The translations under genes and the position numbers were made by a program. DNA of 64,000 nucleotides from Scleroderma bovista (lineage: Eukaryota > Basidiomycota > Agaricomycetes > Boletales > Sclerodermataceae), in the NCBI GenBank assembly GCA_037178675.1, contig JAYMGJ010000126.1, positions 62,001 through 126,000 on the forward strand, given 5' to 3'. The notes beneath the pieces are model-generated. The model ran no database searches and had not been told where the DNA came from. It saw only the letters and a list, made by a program, of their open reading frames with translations. Positions 1 to 12,948 of this stretch are shown here, piece by piece (position 1 is the first letter of the stretch; each line of letters opens with the position of its first letter).

Positions 1-2689
1 GTAGAGTCGCCGTTGGCATTGGGGCAACAGGAACCATCGCAAGTACCCTTCTTTTTTTTCACACTGGAGTTGTCAGTGGTCAGGAAAATCAGTTGAGCCG
101 ACACACTCACCACAACTTTGTTTGTCAGATCAGTGATGAGTTAGTGGGTAAGAACTACTGATACCGGCATGAACATAGCCCACTGATGGCGGAGTGGAAA
201 ATAAAGCCCACGTGAAGAGCCCGTGGCCCTGGACAGTCCAAACAGGTTCTGTCAAATACGTCAAATAGTTAATTCCCCCGAATGGAGGAAACTCCATACT
301 CCAGGGGGCGGTATTCCTCACCAGTGATTAGGAGTAGATTGTTCTGTGCCCGATCAAAAAGCCTCAGAGGAATAGGCTCGAATTTGATTCTGCCCAGGTG
401 AGCCCCGATATGATAGAGGTTGGAATGGTCCTGAGGAGCAGGGGATTGTGGTGATACGCCACTTTGGCCCCAAAGCAGGTCTCAGCGTCGTCCACGTGTC
501 AAGAACCCTTACAAGGCTATCCACATAGCTTCGAGACCCTCCAGTATAAGTACTAGTCTACACCCTGTGCCGTCCGTAACTTTCGGGAACGACGGACGCT
601 GCGCACCGGTGAGTGCATGCCGCAACCCTAACTCAATGTAAACCACGGAAATGATCCAGATACGCTGCCAGGTTTGAAGCTTGAACTTCGTTCCGCCCCA
701 TTCGGCGATTGGGTGACGGTGTCCATGCACGTGCATCGCAATGATCGATCGATCAGGGACTATTGTGACCGGGGATCAACACTGTGAAGATCGGTATGTA
801 TGTGTGCAACATATCGGAACGGCCTGACTTCCAGCGTTGCCTCGCAAATAGGCGAACGGAGGGCCTTCCGTGCAGGACATTTCAGCCAGAACTTTACGAT
901 CCTGAATGTCCGGCTAGCGCCAGTGGCACCCTAGTATGCTAAAACAACAAACCTTCTTGTTGCACTCCGCTCCTGCGATCAGCGCAAAGGGTCGCCTCTA
1001 CGTATGCAGGGTATTTTCATGTCTTCAAGTCAAAGTCCTGCCATATATGTCAGTGACGCAACCCCGCCAAGCGCTGAGAGATAGACAACGGACCGACCAA
1101 CTCGGCACCCCAACACGTAGTCCTTAGTCACACAACTCCATATGTTGAGGTGACTTGGATGCCTTCGACGAATGAGGTGTGTGCGCTCTGCAGCTAGCTT
1201 CCTTTGGGGCGGAAGAATAGATGAGCCAATAATCGATTGGCTACCCCGAAAGTTAAAACGTCCAGATGTGTCCCACTAAAAAAATCTCTTTCCATTCTAC
1301 TGCTGCTGTCAACTCTGTGCAGTCACACGATGTTTTTGTCTTCCAGGTGTGTTTCACCCACCCCAGGCTGCTGCATTCTCCGCTGTCCTTATCCACATGA
1401 ATCCAGATTCCTTGGTGTAAAGAGGGGGAATTGGTTGCACGTGACAGTGGCGCTGGCAGTCCCCGAGTCAGGGCAACTGCGTTACAGTTCCTCCAGGTTC
1501 GTTCCACATGGCAAGGGGGAGGATTATGTCATATATCTGTTCCGTTCTGCTCGGTGACAAGAGAGGTGGCAAGAAAGCTACGCGCATGGCATTCATGCCC
1601 CTTCAGTGAAACATGAAACAAAGCGCTTCGGTTGATGAAGCTGTCGCACTGATTGTGACGGAATGGATGATACGTCCCAGGCCGTGGCCCTAGTACTGCT
1701 GGCAAGAAGGCAATTAGTGATAACGTTCACGGGTCAAGCGCATGTAACAAAAAACCAATGAGCAAACCTTCTTGCAGGAGAATCGTCGGACAAAACAGTT
1801 ACATAGTAGGCCCAAATTAGGATCGATCTTATCGACGTAACGGGGTTGTGCCATCATTACTGGCCTGACAGGTTAAAATTTGCATTTGCAAATTGTTCAC
1901 CCGTGGGGAGGTTCAAGTATTGGGGGACGATGAATTGCTTGAAAACGTGGCATCCAAAGCGTGGAGGGTCAGCAATCCAACACATGGATTCTGTTACTAT
2001 GTATGTCCATGAAGGAGAATGCACTGCACGACGAAGATCAGGTGCCGCGCTGATTGCACAAAAGCTAAATGCATTTTGCCTCCGGTATCTCGTGGTAACT
2101 GCGTGACATGACCACGAGTTCGAGATTAGCGAACCATATCAATGCGACCTCGCAACAAATATAAGACGTGTACTGATCCTGACCTTTGCTGCCGAAATAT
2201 CTCTCCAGTGTGAGACCGGCTTTGAAACAATGTCCACGCCGAGCGTCGCCGTCGTGCAGTGTAGGCTGTATAAGCTTTTCATTCGAGTGTAGGGGTGTGC
2301 TGGCCGCTCAACGGACAAAACCATGGCTTGTCATTACGAGAGGCAGAGGTGATGCGAGGGTCGTACTGGGAGAACAGAGGCAGATTTAATTTCATATGTA
2401 TCTGGAACCGCCACTGAGTCAACGGATTCAGGGAATGTCCCGACGGGACGGTGAGATGCATCTGAGGGAGAAAGAAGTCAGATATGGTTAGTGACCTCCC
2501 GAAGGCCAAACAAACTCTGTCTGATCTCGCCTAGGATATGGATATGGACTGCGTGGACGATCGTGAGTGCAGTCTGGTGGCATGTGTCGAGAATGCAGTG
2601 CAGCTGAACCGGTAAACAACTGCTTATAACAAGTCACGCTCCTGTCAATTCCTCTTCTTATCAACATCCCCAATCTCGCTCATCCCACC
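1..2689. other. No supported gene
   Basis: Only short open frames without recognisable motifs, consistent codon bias or plausible splice chains were seen on either strand. There is no transposase, reverse transcriptase or repeat structure I can name. The last few hundred bases are probably the promoter and 5' leader of the downstream transcription factor gene. Confidence 0.5.
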
Positions 2690-5600
2690 ATGTCGTCCCA
2701 AGAGGAGGACTACAACGACAACGGAACATCCTCTGCCCTTCCAGAGTCGAAGAAGAGACGCGTCCAGAGGGCCTGCGACATTTGCAGGCGGAAGAAGAGT
2801 ACGTCTCTCTCTGCCTGGCCCTCTGACTGTACTCATCACTTTTGTCAGTTCGATGTAAGTGGCAAGTCCGTCCGACAGAACGTTCATTACAATATGCCAC
2901 GACAGGCGATGGAAGTCAGATGCCGGGAAACAGATGCTCGAACTGCATTGCATATAGTTTCGAATGCACCTACATCGAGGCCGCAAGGGTTCGGCTCTCT
3001 GCTTTTCGCCGCTTTCTCTACTGACCTTACGTTTGCAGAAACGTGGCCCACCCAAGGGGTTTGTCGGCTTATTGTATATGCGCATGTCCCTCTCACTCAT
3101 GTTGCTTCACGTTCAGCTATGTAGAGGGTCTAGAGAACAGGCTGGAAAAGATGGAGAAGCTTCTCCAAAAGGTTAGTGGCTTTTCCACCATCTCGTCTTC
3201 GCCTCAACCACCTCCTCTAGGTCTGCCCAGATGCCGATTTCTCCCAAGAGCTTGGCGGTGGTCGCATCGATCGCGATGCGTGGTTCAAGGGTTCTCCTTT
3301 GAGTCAGCTGTCCAACGCGCCATCGTCTTTCCCCAATGCTTCTCCCACCATGGAAGACTTCGTCACGGAAGACGACGACGATGCCACAACTCTCGGACAA
3401 GACCTCCTCTCGCTCTCTCTATACCCCAGTACCAATCGTTACTTTGGAAAGTCGAGTGGTCCAATGCTCGTGCAGAAGGCGATCCACCTCAAGAAGGAGT
3501 ACGATGGAGACGATGCCGTTTCGTCCTACAAAATACGTCCCGAGTTTCTATCTTGCAATCCTGTATGTGTTCCCCCATCTTCTGTGTTACATTCCACTTA
3601 TTGCCCATTCTACAAAGTGGGAAGTAGAGGCGATGAGAATGTTAGATCCCGACTTCACATTCCCCGATGAAGACTTGGGTTTGGCGCTCATCAACCTGTA
3701 CTTCGTACACTTGAACTACCTCTACCCACTCCTTCATCGCCCGACATTTGAACGCAAGGTTAAAGAGGGACTTCATCTGCGGGATCATGGGTTCGGTTCT
3801 GTATACCTTTTGGTCTGTGCAAATGGTGCGCGCTACTCGGATGATCCACGGATCTTCCTCGACGGTGCTTCCGCACACTCGGCCGGGTGGAAGTACTTCG
3901 AGCAAGTTCCGGTAATTGGGAAAGCCCTCCTCGCCCCTCCAACCTTGGAAGACCTTCAAGTTTACTGTGTACGTAATGAGTCAGCTTACTCGGGTTCCTC
4001 ATTTTTATCCCACAAATGGCTTTAGTTATCGTCCCTCTACCTTCAGGGGACATCCGCACCACAGGCGTGCTGGACTATTGTCGGGGTTGGTATTCGAGTC
4101 GCACAGGACGTCGGTGCACACCGGCGCAAGGTCTACAACTCAAAGCTGACCGTGGAAAGTGAACTCTGGAAGCGTGCATTCTGGGTCCTTGTCACCCTCG
4201 ACCGTTCGACGAGTGTCTCTCTCGGTCGCCCGTGTGCAATCCAAGAAGAAGAGTAAGATGCCCTCGGATCTCTTCCCGTGTTCCTGCTTATCTGCCTATA
4301 GTTTCGACATTGATCTTCCCGTGGAGTGCGATGACGACTACTGGGAACAACCGGATCCTGCATTAGCTTTCAAGCAACCTGAGAACAAACCCTCTAGCAT
4401 ATCCTTCTTCGTTAGTTACCTCAAACTCTTCCATATCCAGGCATTTGCTCTCCGCACACTGGTACGTCCCTTTTCTGCTCGAGCCATTGGCTAGTCTGAC
4501 CCAAATCCGTAGTACTCTATTACCAAACATAAGACTATCTATAGTGGTCCTCAATGGGAAGAGCGTGTCGTGGCAGAACTCGATTCGGCGTTAAACAAGT
4601 GGATAGACGCCGTTCCGGATCATCTACGATGGGACCCACACAAGGAAGCCAATACACCCTTTTTCACGCAATCATGTGTCCTATATGCGAGCTATTACCA
4701 GCTCCAGATCCTCATTCACAGACCGTTCATACCCTTACCTCGGCGGCCTTCGGTGTTGTCGTTCCCTTCGCTAGCGATCTGCACGAATGCAGCACGGTCG
4801 TGCAGTCATGTCCTCGATGTCTATAATAGGCGTTGCGGTGTGGCCACACCATCGATACAGGTAAATCCATCTTTAGTTGGTTATTTTATCTCTTTTCTAA
4901 GTGAACTCGACAGATGCCTTCATTCACCGCTGGTATCGTCTTGCTACTCAATATTTGGGGAGGCAAGCGATCTGGTCTTGCGACTGATCCTTCAAAAGAG
5001 ATGCGCGATGTTCATAAATGTATGGACTTTCTGAAGATCTGCGAGAAACGCTGGCACATCGCAGGACGCCTTTGGTGAGCTTCGCCTATCAGCATCCAGT
5101 TGCCTAAGCTCATTCCTTTCCCATTTTTGTAGGGATATTTTGTATGAATTCACATCCGTCGGAGAACTCCCTCCACCGCAACCGAGTCCATCTGGCGGTG
5201 TTAAACGCGACCGAGACTCGGACACAGGAAGTCCCTGTTCAACGCAGGCCTCCTTTTCTCCATCGTCTACACAGTCCCACGAAGGCCCCCGTGTGATCGC
5301 CGGCTCTCGCCGTGTTAATCGGGGGGGATCTCCGACATCCAGGCAATACCCTTTGCCAGTTGCGAATCTACCAGTGTACAGTAACGATTTAGGAAGGCTA
5401 CCTATACATGGTCAGGTCAATCTTTCAGTCCCAAGTCCGCCGCAGTCGAGTGCTGCGCCAGCTCCATCAGCGGGACTGGAATCGTCCGCTGGGGGGGTGT
5501 GGTACCCCCAATACCACGTCCATGCTCATGCTCACGACCATCAGGATCAGCGCCAGCACCAGCGCCATCAGCGTCATCTCCCTGGTGTTGAAGACCCCTC

Positions 5601-6131
5601 AGCTCACCTGGCAAGTATGGCAGGACTACCTTACCCACCCACCGTTCCATCGCATACACCCCTAGCGACGGTGTATCCCGTGAGCGAGCACGTTTTCAAT
5701 GGGACAAATGGCGGGTTTGAGTATGGCACTGCCCATCATACACCTTCGCCCCCTGCCACGGCGTTCCTTGGGACAGGAGCGGCCAATAACGAGTTCCGTG
5801 TTGCTGTGGACACGTCCGGCGTGCAGCACCCGCATCCCCACAGGCACGCCCACCATCATGCGGCTATTCCTGTGCCTTCGGCCGCTCCCGCACCTGCACC
5901 GTCGATACTCGATCATTCCATAGGAGGGCACGGTCATGCACTCGCGGATAACGATACGATTACGATGTGGTCGAATGCACCGAGCGGGTTTGAGTACGTT
6001 CGCCCTCTGTTTTACTTTTTTTTTCTGACATCTGATCTACTTTGAAAAGGATCGGCGATTGGGGCATGTATTTAACGAATGTGTCGGGCGTCGCTGTGAT
6101 GGACGGACCAGCTTCAAGGCATGGACATTGA
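2690..6131 (+). CDS. Zn2Cys6 fungal-specific transcription factor
   Basis: Nuclear sequence-specific transcription factor. The model has 13 coding exons (2690-2798, 2849-2854, 2906-2988, 3039-3058, 3117-3171, 3221-3562, 3618-3968, 4026-4252, 4302-4461, 4513-4860, 4914-5074, 5133-5993, 6050-6131) that join in frame to 934 codons plus a TGA. Near residue 30 is a complete binuclear zinc cluster, C-x2-C-x6-C-x9-C-x2-C-x6-C, followed by a basic linker (KRGPPKGYVEGLENRLEKME) and a short coiled dimerisation segment. Residues about 200-600 form the fungal-specific (xylanolytic-activator type) middle homology region, with the diagnostic motif FDIDLPVECDDDYWE. The C-terminal third is low-complexity, rich in Pro, His and Ser, and is probably the activation region. 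The family is clear. The regulated pathway cannot be read from sequence, and xylanolytic refers only to the domain name. Confidence 0.93.
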
Positions 6132-8097
6132 CCGATGGGTGATTGAGGCTTGGTGGGCTGAGTGCGGTCAATCTCGCGCTCCACGTCTCTCCTTCTCCTT
6201 CTGTGTTTCATGCACCAACCCTCGAAGGAGCTATGCCCGTTTCCCTTTCAAAGTACCGTCGAGTTCCCGCGGCCCTCGCTTCATCCCCATGATTCGTCTC
6301 AACTGAGGTTCACGAACAATTTAAACCAATATGAAGTCAAGCGCTTCCCCTCGCTGTAGCCATAATTATCCACTCGACGACACCCTGTTTTGTTTTCCCC
6401 ATCCACAAACGCAAATGCACACAAACCTACCAACTATAGCATACCTTGAGCCCATCCCTATCTGATCCTTTGTTTCACTGTATCTTACGGCTGCTGCCTT
6501 ACTTCATCCCATTTATTTCGTTGTTCCTCGGAATTCGTTTTCTACTTCTATTCATTTCGTGCTCCTATTCCGGCTCATTTCGGTTCGGCTCACCTTTATA
6601 TGGGTACCCATTGAAAGGTACTGCCTCTGGTTTCTGGGCTTTGTCCAGTCTTCGTGTATCGACCTACTGCGCTTCCTCCAATACCTACTTACCATACATA
6701 CATACATGTGGACGCCCGTCCGCGGTGTTAATTGATTGGATTCAGATCTGTGTTACATATATGATACCGATTTTCGACCCTGGGTGCTAGGTAGAATATA
6801 TGCGGTTAATTAATAGTGCACCTTGGACTGTCATGTTCATGCGTTCCGTGCAGTGCTTTGTGCCATTTCCCACAGTGGTGTAATATATAGTTTGACTTAC
6901 ATCTGTTCCACATTGAAAACTCCAAAAATGTGGACATGACAGTAGCATAGGCTGGCCAACTAATTTATTCAATGTAAGACTTGTAACAAGTCAGCATCAA
7001 GGAACTGACAAGCTATAAGCGAGGATACACCCCAGGATTGACCGTCGAAAATAGGACAAGTGTACAACCCATACGGGCACGTACCTAGATGAATCAAGCA
7101 TATCCGACAAAATAAATAAACTTACTAACGAGTTAACTGGACGTAACAAAGATGCTGTGAACACATATGAACAAGCTGGAGGCGCAAGTAGGCACGCAGA
7201 TGAGTCGAACGGTACAAAATACCACACATGTCTGCCCAGCGGGTGCACGGCCGCACAAACGCCTTGAACGACGCAAAGATGACTGCAAATGATACCAAGA
7301 AAGTCAGCAATCGCTGAAAGCAGTGATGGAAGCCATGACCTGCGCGTGTCAGAGGCACGGCAGCACACGAACGACTTTGGAAGCCTTGCGGACGGATCGA
7401 GTGCGCACACGGGCATGCTGAGCATTGCAAACGACGTGGAAATGGATACAAACGTGCCAGGCAACATCAGAACGCTCAATAAAGACAAAACTCACCTGAT
7501 GCGCACGAAACCGAGCAGTCCAGGCCTGCTAGTGTGTGGAAATGGATTGGAGTTGGAGACGCCAACGTGTGCCGTGCGAGAATCAAATGAATAATCATTG
7601 AATAAGTCGAGAGCGCAGGTGGTGGGATAACGAACGAAGCGGCAACGTTGATGGAGAACGAGATGACGCCAATGGCAAAGATGGCACAAAATTGTTAATA
7701 AGCGCTAGAACCGTCAACTCAACACGAGTCGAGGGAACGCGGCTGACCGGAGAGTCAGCGCATGCGTCAACGCCGGAGATCAAGATGCAGAGACTCTCCT
7801 GTGCTGTCTGGGCCGTACACATAACCCTCAAAGCATCAGACATCAACATCGACACAGACGGCTCGAAGCTGCAAAAGTCAGAGGAGGCAAAAGAACTCAC
7901 CACAGACAATACGCATTCTACGCGATTTCGATGAAAACCTTCCCACAGCCCAGGACTCGTCGCAGAAGATGATAGTTCGGAAACTCTCAATGCGAAGACG
8001 AAGAAACGGTGGATATAGTACATACAGGGCTCAACGAATACTATACATTGAGGCGACGATGAGAGCGAAGAGACGACGTGTGCGGTACAAATAATGA
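6132..8097. other. Intergenic region with one weak membrane-like minus-strand segment
   Basis: The first part is presumably the 3' UTR of the transcription factor and is T-rich. On the minus strand at about 7500-7700 a frame encodes a hydrophobic run (FAIGVISFSINVAASFVIPP) that ends at a GTGAGT donor. Short frames on either side could be exons of a membrane protein, but I could not build a complete phase-consistent model. A segment at about 10.98-11.45 kb on the plus strand is recognisably related. Confidence 0.35.
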
Positions 8098-10731
8098 TCA
8101 TTTTGACCATTTGTTCACGAATAGCGACAAATCAACGAGTTGCGATTTAGTTCTGTTTCAAATGCAGAGGAAAGGTAAGAAGTATGAGTGACGTACTGGC
8201 CGAATACTGACCTCAAATCATCATTATTCAGAGACCTCTTCTTACTCTGTGACTGCGATCCCGACGGCCCTGCCCTATTCCCAAGTAGCGGCGTCTCCAA
8301 GTGTCCTTTCCTCAATAACGCTGCGAACTCGGCACGAGCCCTCTCAAGTTCTTCTGTCGACGGTGGGCCATCCATTGTCCCATCAATCCCATCTCTTATT
8401 TCTTTGATGATGTCCACTACCGCCCTGTATGTCGTAGACGTCGGGGGGTGTCTCACCACATCTCGATGTGTGTCTTCCGTCTCCTGCCAAGCAAATAGTT
8501 TGATGAGGTCCCGGAAGCCTCGAATGACCGAGTCGTGCTTGGAAAAGTAAGGGCTCAAGTATGCAGTGAATTGTAACCTCTGGGTCGTGATCCCACTCTT
8601 CTCCCATGCCACGTCCCCAGTTGTTTCGGAATGGAGCCCAGGACGTGACCAGCTGGGAGGCTTATATTTGGCATTCGAGCTACTGCTGGCAGCAGCAGGT
8701 GCGGGGAGAGTGGATGGCATTTGGGGAACGGTATTCCCTACGCTAGCGGCGCCTTTGCTCCTTCGTGATTTCGAGGTTACGTTGGCATTGCTCGGTGCCT
8801 CCAGTTTGATGCGTTTCGTGGACGAACTTAGGTGAGGTGGCTTTTCAAAGTCTCCGCACTTGAATCTTCTCTTGTTGAAGGGTCCATCCATGTTGATGCA
8901 GAAGACCCACATGACCCACACCAACGCTTCCAAAACATGCAGTACGGAGTGCCCGGTGAACTCTCCAGCCCACGAAAGCTCTGCTTCCCATGCCATGATT
9001 TGCACTGCCTGGAAAGGGAAGGTACCCTGTAAAGTTTGAAATAAGTGAACCGCTAGTACAGCAACTAATGTAAAGAATACTCACCGTGACGACACATGAG
9101 TTATCTCTCTGTCTGGACATGGCATCACTGCAGTCCACGCCATATCCCCAGTCACCGAGTAATCCTGTCCGTCGGGGGTACCAGTCCGGTCCCTTGTCTT
9201 CTGGCCAGTCTGGCACAACGTACTCTGGCTCTGGCTTAGGGATCCGTAACCAGACATTCGTATCGCTGATGTCACTCTGAAGGACCTTCCTACGGACGTA
9301 GCCATTGAAATGGCCTAGCAAAAAGGATCCTATTAGCGCTGGTCCAGCCCATTGCCGGCATTGGAAACATACCAACTAAGACACCCATCATAGCATTGAA
9401 AAATTCCCTCGCACAAGAAAACCAGGCAATTCCTATCCCACACTCAGCAAATGCTGCCCTCAAATGTAGTCGGTCCTCGAAATGTGCGCCCTCTGGGATC
9501 GAAACCGTGGGTGGAAGACCGAGCAACATCCTGGTGGTTTCTGGCATCGGAGTTCCAGATCCATTTGATCGTTGCACCTCATCCCAGCACACCAGTGTAG
9601 GAATGCCGTTGAGAGCGCCATCACATTTGATTTCTTCGAAGAGGGGGTTGTCGAAGACGTGGTATGAGTCTTCTTCGCCAAATATCGCTGCGTAATCGTT
9701 ACCTCTAACTTCAACAGCAAATTCCGCGTCTTCGCGTGACTTGTTCTTGGCAGCCAACAGTCTTTCAAGATGTAGTAACGATGCTGTGCGTCCTCAGCCA
9801 GCCAAATTCGAGTGCCTCTGCCCTTGAGGCCGTATGCCATGAAAATGGGGCGAATCAGCGTGAAAGTTGTGACCTCGACAGGCTTGATGTCACCGTCTCC
9901 CGGAAATTCTACCCTGTTTCCATGCAATGTCACTTGCTTGCATCGACGATTCTCTATTACCATGTCTGTCACCCAGGGATCATAGCCTAGCCAAAGAGAG
10001 TCGCCAACAGATATTGTGAGTAGGAGGCGAATGAAAAGTTCGGGGTGAAGATCAATGTCGACAGGGGGTGACACTCGTGCACCTCCCCTCGTATATTGGA
10101 AGATGGTGAGGAGGCTGCCGCAGAGAGAGAAAGCGAGGTAGTAGGAACGATCGACCTGCTTCCACATACAAAACAAGGCAACCTCGGATGTCTGCATACG
10201 TGCCGAACTGCAGAGTGAAGTGGAAGCAGTATACTTGATCTCACAGGATGTGGCGATTTCTTCGAAGGTGATGGGTTTTTCGGCCATCTTGTCAGCCAGG
10301 TCGACGGGAACGACAAGGAGGTCAGGCTTGCGTAAACCGTGCACCAGGGTGTTTGGAGAGCTGACCCATTTACGCAAAAATTGAACATTCCGCAACTCGT
10401 GGTTGTCCGGAAACTCATCTTTCACTATCGCCATAGCCTGGTTTCAAGAGAACCGGTCATAGTCTGAAATCACATATAAAGTGCGTCATACCTTCTCCAC
10501 CAGACCATTCAGCCATTCAACTTTTGCAGCCTGCACCGCCGCATCATCCTTTGGTACATCCTTGGAATGGAGACCACCATCCTTCCATACATCCTTATCT
10601 CCAGCTCCACGGACGTATGTTCCATCTGCTTCAAGGTGCGCCACGATTCTCTCAAAAACGTAACTTGTAAACGCAGAGGGTAGCCCTTTCCGTATCCATT
10701 CCCCGATATTATCAAGTTGTGGCTCAATCAT
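8098..10731 (-). pseudogene. FunK1-type fungal protein kinase, frameshifted
   Basis: Belongs to the FunK1 (fungal-type protein kinase) family that is expanded in mushroom-forming basidiomycetes; substrates are unknown. Exon 1 starts at 10731, with introns at about 10434-10488, 9316-9372 and 9030-9085 and probably a last short one near 8130. Family hallmarks occur in order: GRGTRIWLAED, YYILKDCW, a catalytic-loop equivalent VLQSDISDTNV, a DFG equivalent LLGDWGYGVD, then TGTFPFQA. The catalytic loop keeps Asp and Asn, but the His-Arg before Asp is Gln-Ser. At about 9745-9757 the frame must shift by one base to continue from KDCWLP to AKNKSREDAEF, and no intron can explain it. It is therefore either a pseudogene or carries a sequencing error. 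The C-terminus is Ser/Arg/Lys-rich. If the last intron is retained, the stop lies at 8115. Confidence 0.8.
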
Positions 10732-12068
10732 TAGTAGTTTACCTCGCTACGTAAGTGCCTTCGTATATCTTCCTGTCGGGTCTCCACACTTTCTGCGGCT
10801 GAGAGATAAGGAGAAATCAAATAAACTATTACAGTAACAAGCACTAATGCGGCGGTGGTGGGAAGTTTGTCGATCGTGGTTTGATGCGCCCGCGTCGACG
10901 TTGACGCCTAACGAGTCCATTCGGACGATCTGCGCGTTTGGTGAGTGGCTCGGACAAGCATCAATAAGTCGTTATTTTGTGTTCTTCGACTTTGACTAGC
11001 CAGCAGCACTTCATTGACTCGCGTTGAGTCAACGCTGCTGCCGCTAGTTGTGTCGTCCATGTCGCCGTCTTGTCCGTCATCACCGTCATCGCCATCACCA
11101 GCCTTGTCACCCTCAATGCTCGCCGCAACCCATTCATCTGCACCCAACGCCTCGTCTCTGCTCTCGACTCGTTCAAAGACGAAACTTCAACTTGCGGTCT
11201 TGATTGGTACATTCATCGGTACGTATACATCAACGTCACCTGTACTGACGCTTCTGCATCGAACGGTGTGCTTGGACAGCTTGATTTCGTGCACAACAGG
11301 TGAGTTTCTGATTATTGCAGCCTCGATAGGTGAGTCTGGCGGTTCGACCACTTTTGACACGTTCTGACTTTCTGGATCGTGTCTGCAGCTCTATTCGCGT
11401 CTGTTCCAAAGCTTGGGACGCCTCTGTGCCCACTCGACACATCCGTATGGCTCCTGACGCCATCCGTCTCGTCCACGCCGCATTTTGCATCTCCAGCACC
11501 CAGGTATGTGCTCGCACTAACGCGATTACGAGTGCATCTGGTTCGTTCTGGGTGTCCATGCGCTCGACTCCACGGTCCGGATCACCATCTACTGCGTCAT
11601 GATTGTGAGGCTCTTCCCCCCAAATACTGAGGAAGACCCCGCGTCATTTATTGGGATGGCGCGGTCCGTGCAGTGGCTGCCCCGTTCATGTGTTCCACAA
11701 TTACACTGATTACCGAAGAACTGGAGTTCCCCTTTAACCAGAACATGCATTTAGAGGGGTCTACAGACCGCCATAATACCTTTTGGAACTCACTAGAAGT
11801 TAGAATCGACCGAATACGTTATTCGGATCATTGGGCGCTGAGTCTGATGAGATGTAATGGAAACTTTGTTTCGATCGGGTTCGTGAGCAGTTCCCATCAG
11901 AAGGTATATGTATGTACGCCATTTCGTTGTCAAGTGGTCTCGTAATGTGCTGATGGCCCGACTAGTAGGGCAGCGGCCGTATCACCGAAACTGCCCGCCC
12001 AGAAGATAAAAGGACGACCGGTTTATGATAATTCTCCCAGAGCGAACACTCTACACACTGCCCTCAAC
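10732..12068. other. Intergenic, with an exon-like stretch at 10.98-11.6 kb
   Basis: No complete gene. Between about 10980 and 11600 on the plus strand, splice-like signals (for example GTGAGT at 11300 and 11331) separate frames that are hydrophobic or Ser-rich. One stretch reads VHVAVLSVITVIAITSLVTL. A matching but inverted arrangement lies at 7.2-7.8 kb. The final few hundred bases precede the small gene at 12069 and should hold its promoter. Confidence 0.35.
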
Positions 12069-12653
12069 ATGGTCGATACCTGCCCACTCTCTACCGGTCG
12101 TTACAAGATCACGGCCCTAACTGGTCCTGTCGGCGCCGGTTCCTGCGGTAATCGTGTCGTGGTCAAAGATGCATCGGTAGGTCCTAGTTGGTTTCCACTG
12201 CCTCTGGTGAAAGCCACAATATACCACCAGATCTTCTTCATAGCGCAAAATCAACACGGGCCAGGGAACTGCACCTACTCGTTATTTGCCAACGACGATA
12301 AGGGAGTGCTCGATATAAACGATAATTTAGTCATTGAAGATAATCCATCTGTTAATGAGTGGATTATCACGGCACACCGAGAAAACACCTACGTGTGAGC
12401 ATCCATTTGTTGACTGTACTACGAGTATTCCTGACACCACCCCCCCATGGCAGCATTATGAAGAAGGGTACTGAACTTGGTTGGACTGATCCAGGAGGTC
12501 CACGGAACTGCGAACATCAGGTAAAATCTTCTGCACCTTCTACCTGATGATGCTGTCATTTATACCCGATTTCAGTTGCATCTTAGTACTGTGGACCTGG
12601 ATGATGATAACATCCCTGTACAGCATAAATTCTTCATTGTGCATGTGGACTAA
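12069..12653 (+). CDS. Small protein, possible beta-trefoil inhibitor-like fold
   Basis: Unrecognised small cytosolic-looking protein with no signal peptide. Exons begin at 12069 and are separated by introns at 12178-12231, 12398-12455 and about 12521-12574; the stop is at 12651-12653. The order of motifs (GRYKITAL, then CTYSLFAN, then EWIITAHRENTYVI, then GWTDPGG, then a short C-terminal strand) is shared with the neighbouring inverted gene at 12949-13532. Repeating beta-strands with a W-I-I-T turn and a following tyrosine resemble beta-trefoil proteins such as fungal protease inhibitors of the mycocypin or mycospin type. That is only an impression of the fold, and lectin-like roles are equally possible. 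Exon phases fit throughout; the first intron is a multiple of three, so retention would stay in frame. Confidence 0.65.
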
Positions 12654-12948
12654 ATTCGTCATACGAAGGAAGATGATATGTCTGTGTCTGTGGTGCAAGA
12701 TCTGTCTGTCTATGTAGTTTATCAGTGTCTGTTGTCTGTGGGTACTTACTATTCAGTATGAGGTTTGAAAATCCAAGTGTAGCTCATGTCCTGATGATGC
12801 TCTGAACAAGGAATCCACTTTCCAGAAATGCATTTATCTCACTGAATTTTCGTACTAAAAAAATACTAACAACACATTGTTCCTACAGACTCGTTGATGT
12901 TACATCACACACCCCTACTTGTCTTGGACTTGGTTCACAACAATCACA
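12654..12948. other. Convergent intergenic spacer
   Basis: About 295 bases between the 3' ends of two convergent homologous genes. AT-rich, with no open frame of note. Presumed to contain both polyadenylation regions. Confidence 0.5.

Noticed and set aside
2850..3125. Apparent disruption of the Zn2Cys6 domain by stops
   Set aside because: Explained by three short introns and two micro-exons; the full model is phase-consistent.
7595..8110. A 171-codon minus-strand frame
   Set aside because: Interrupted by good splice signals and without motif; the hydrophobic alternative frame is more plausible, so the long frame itself is likely fortuitous.
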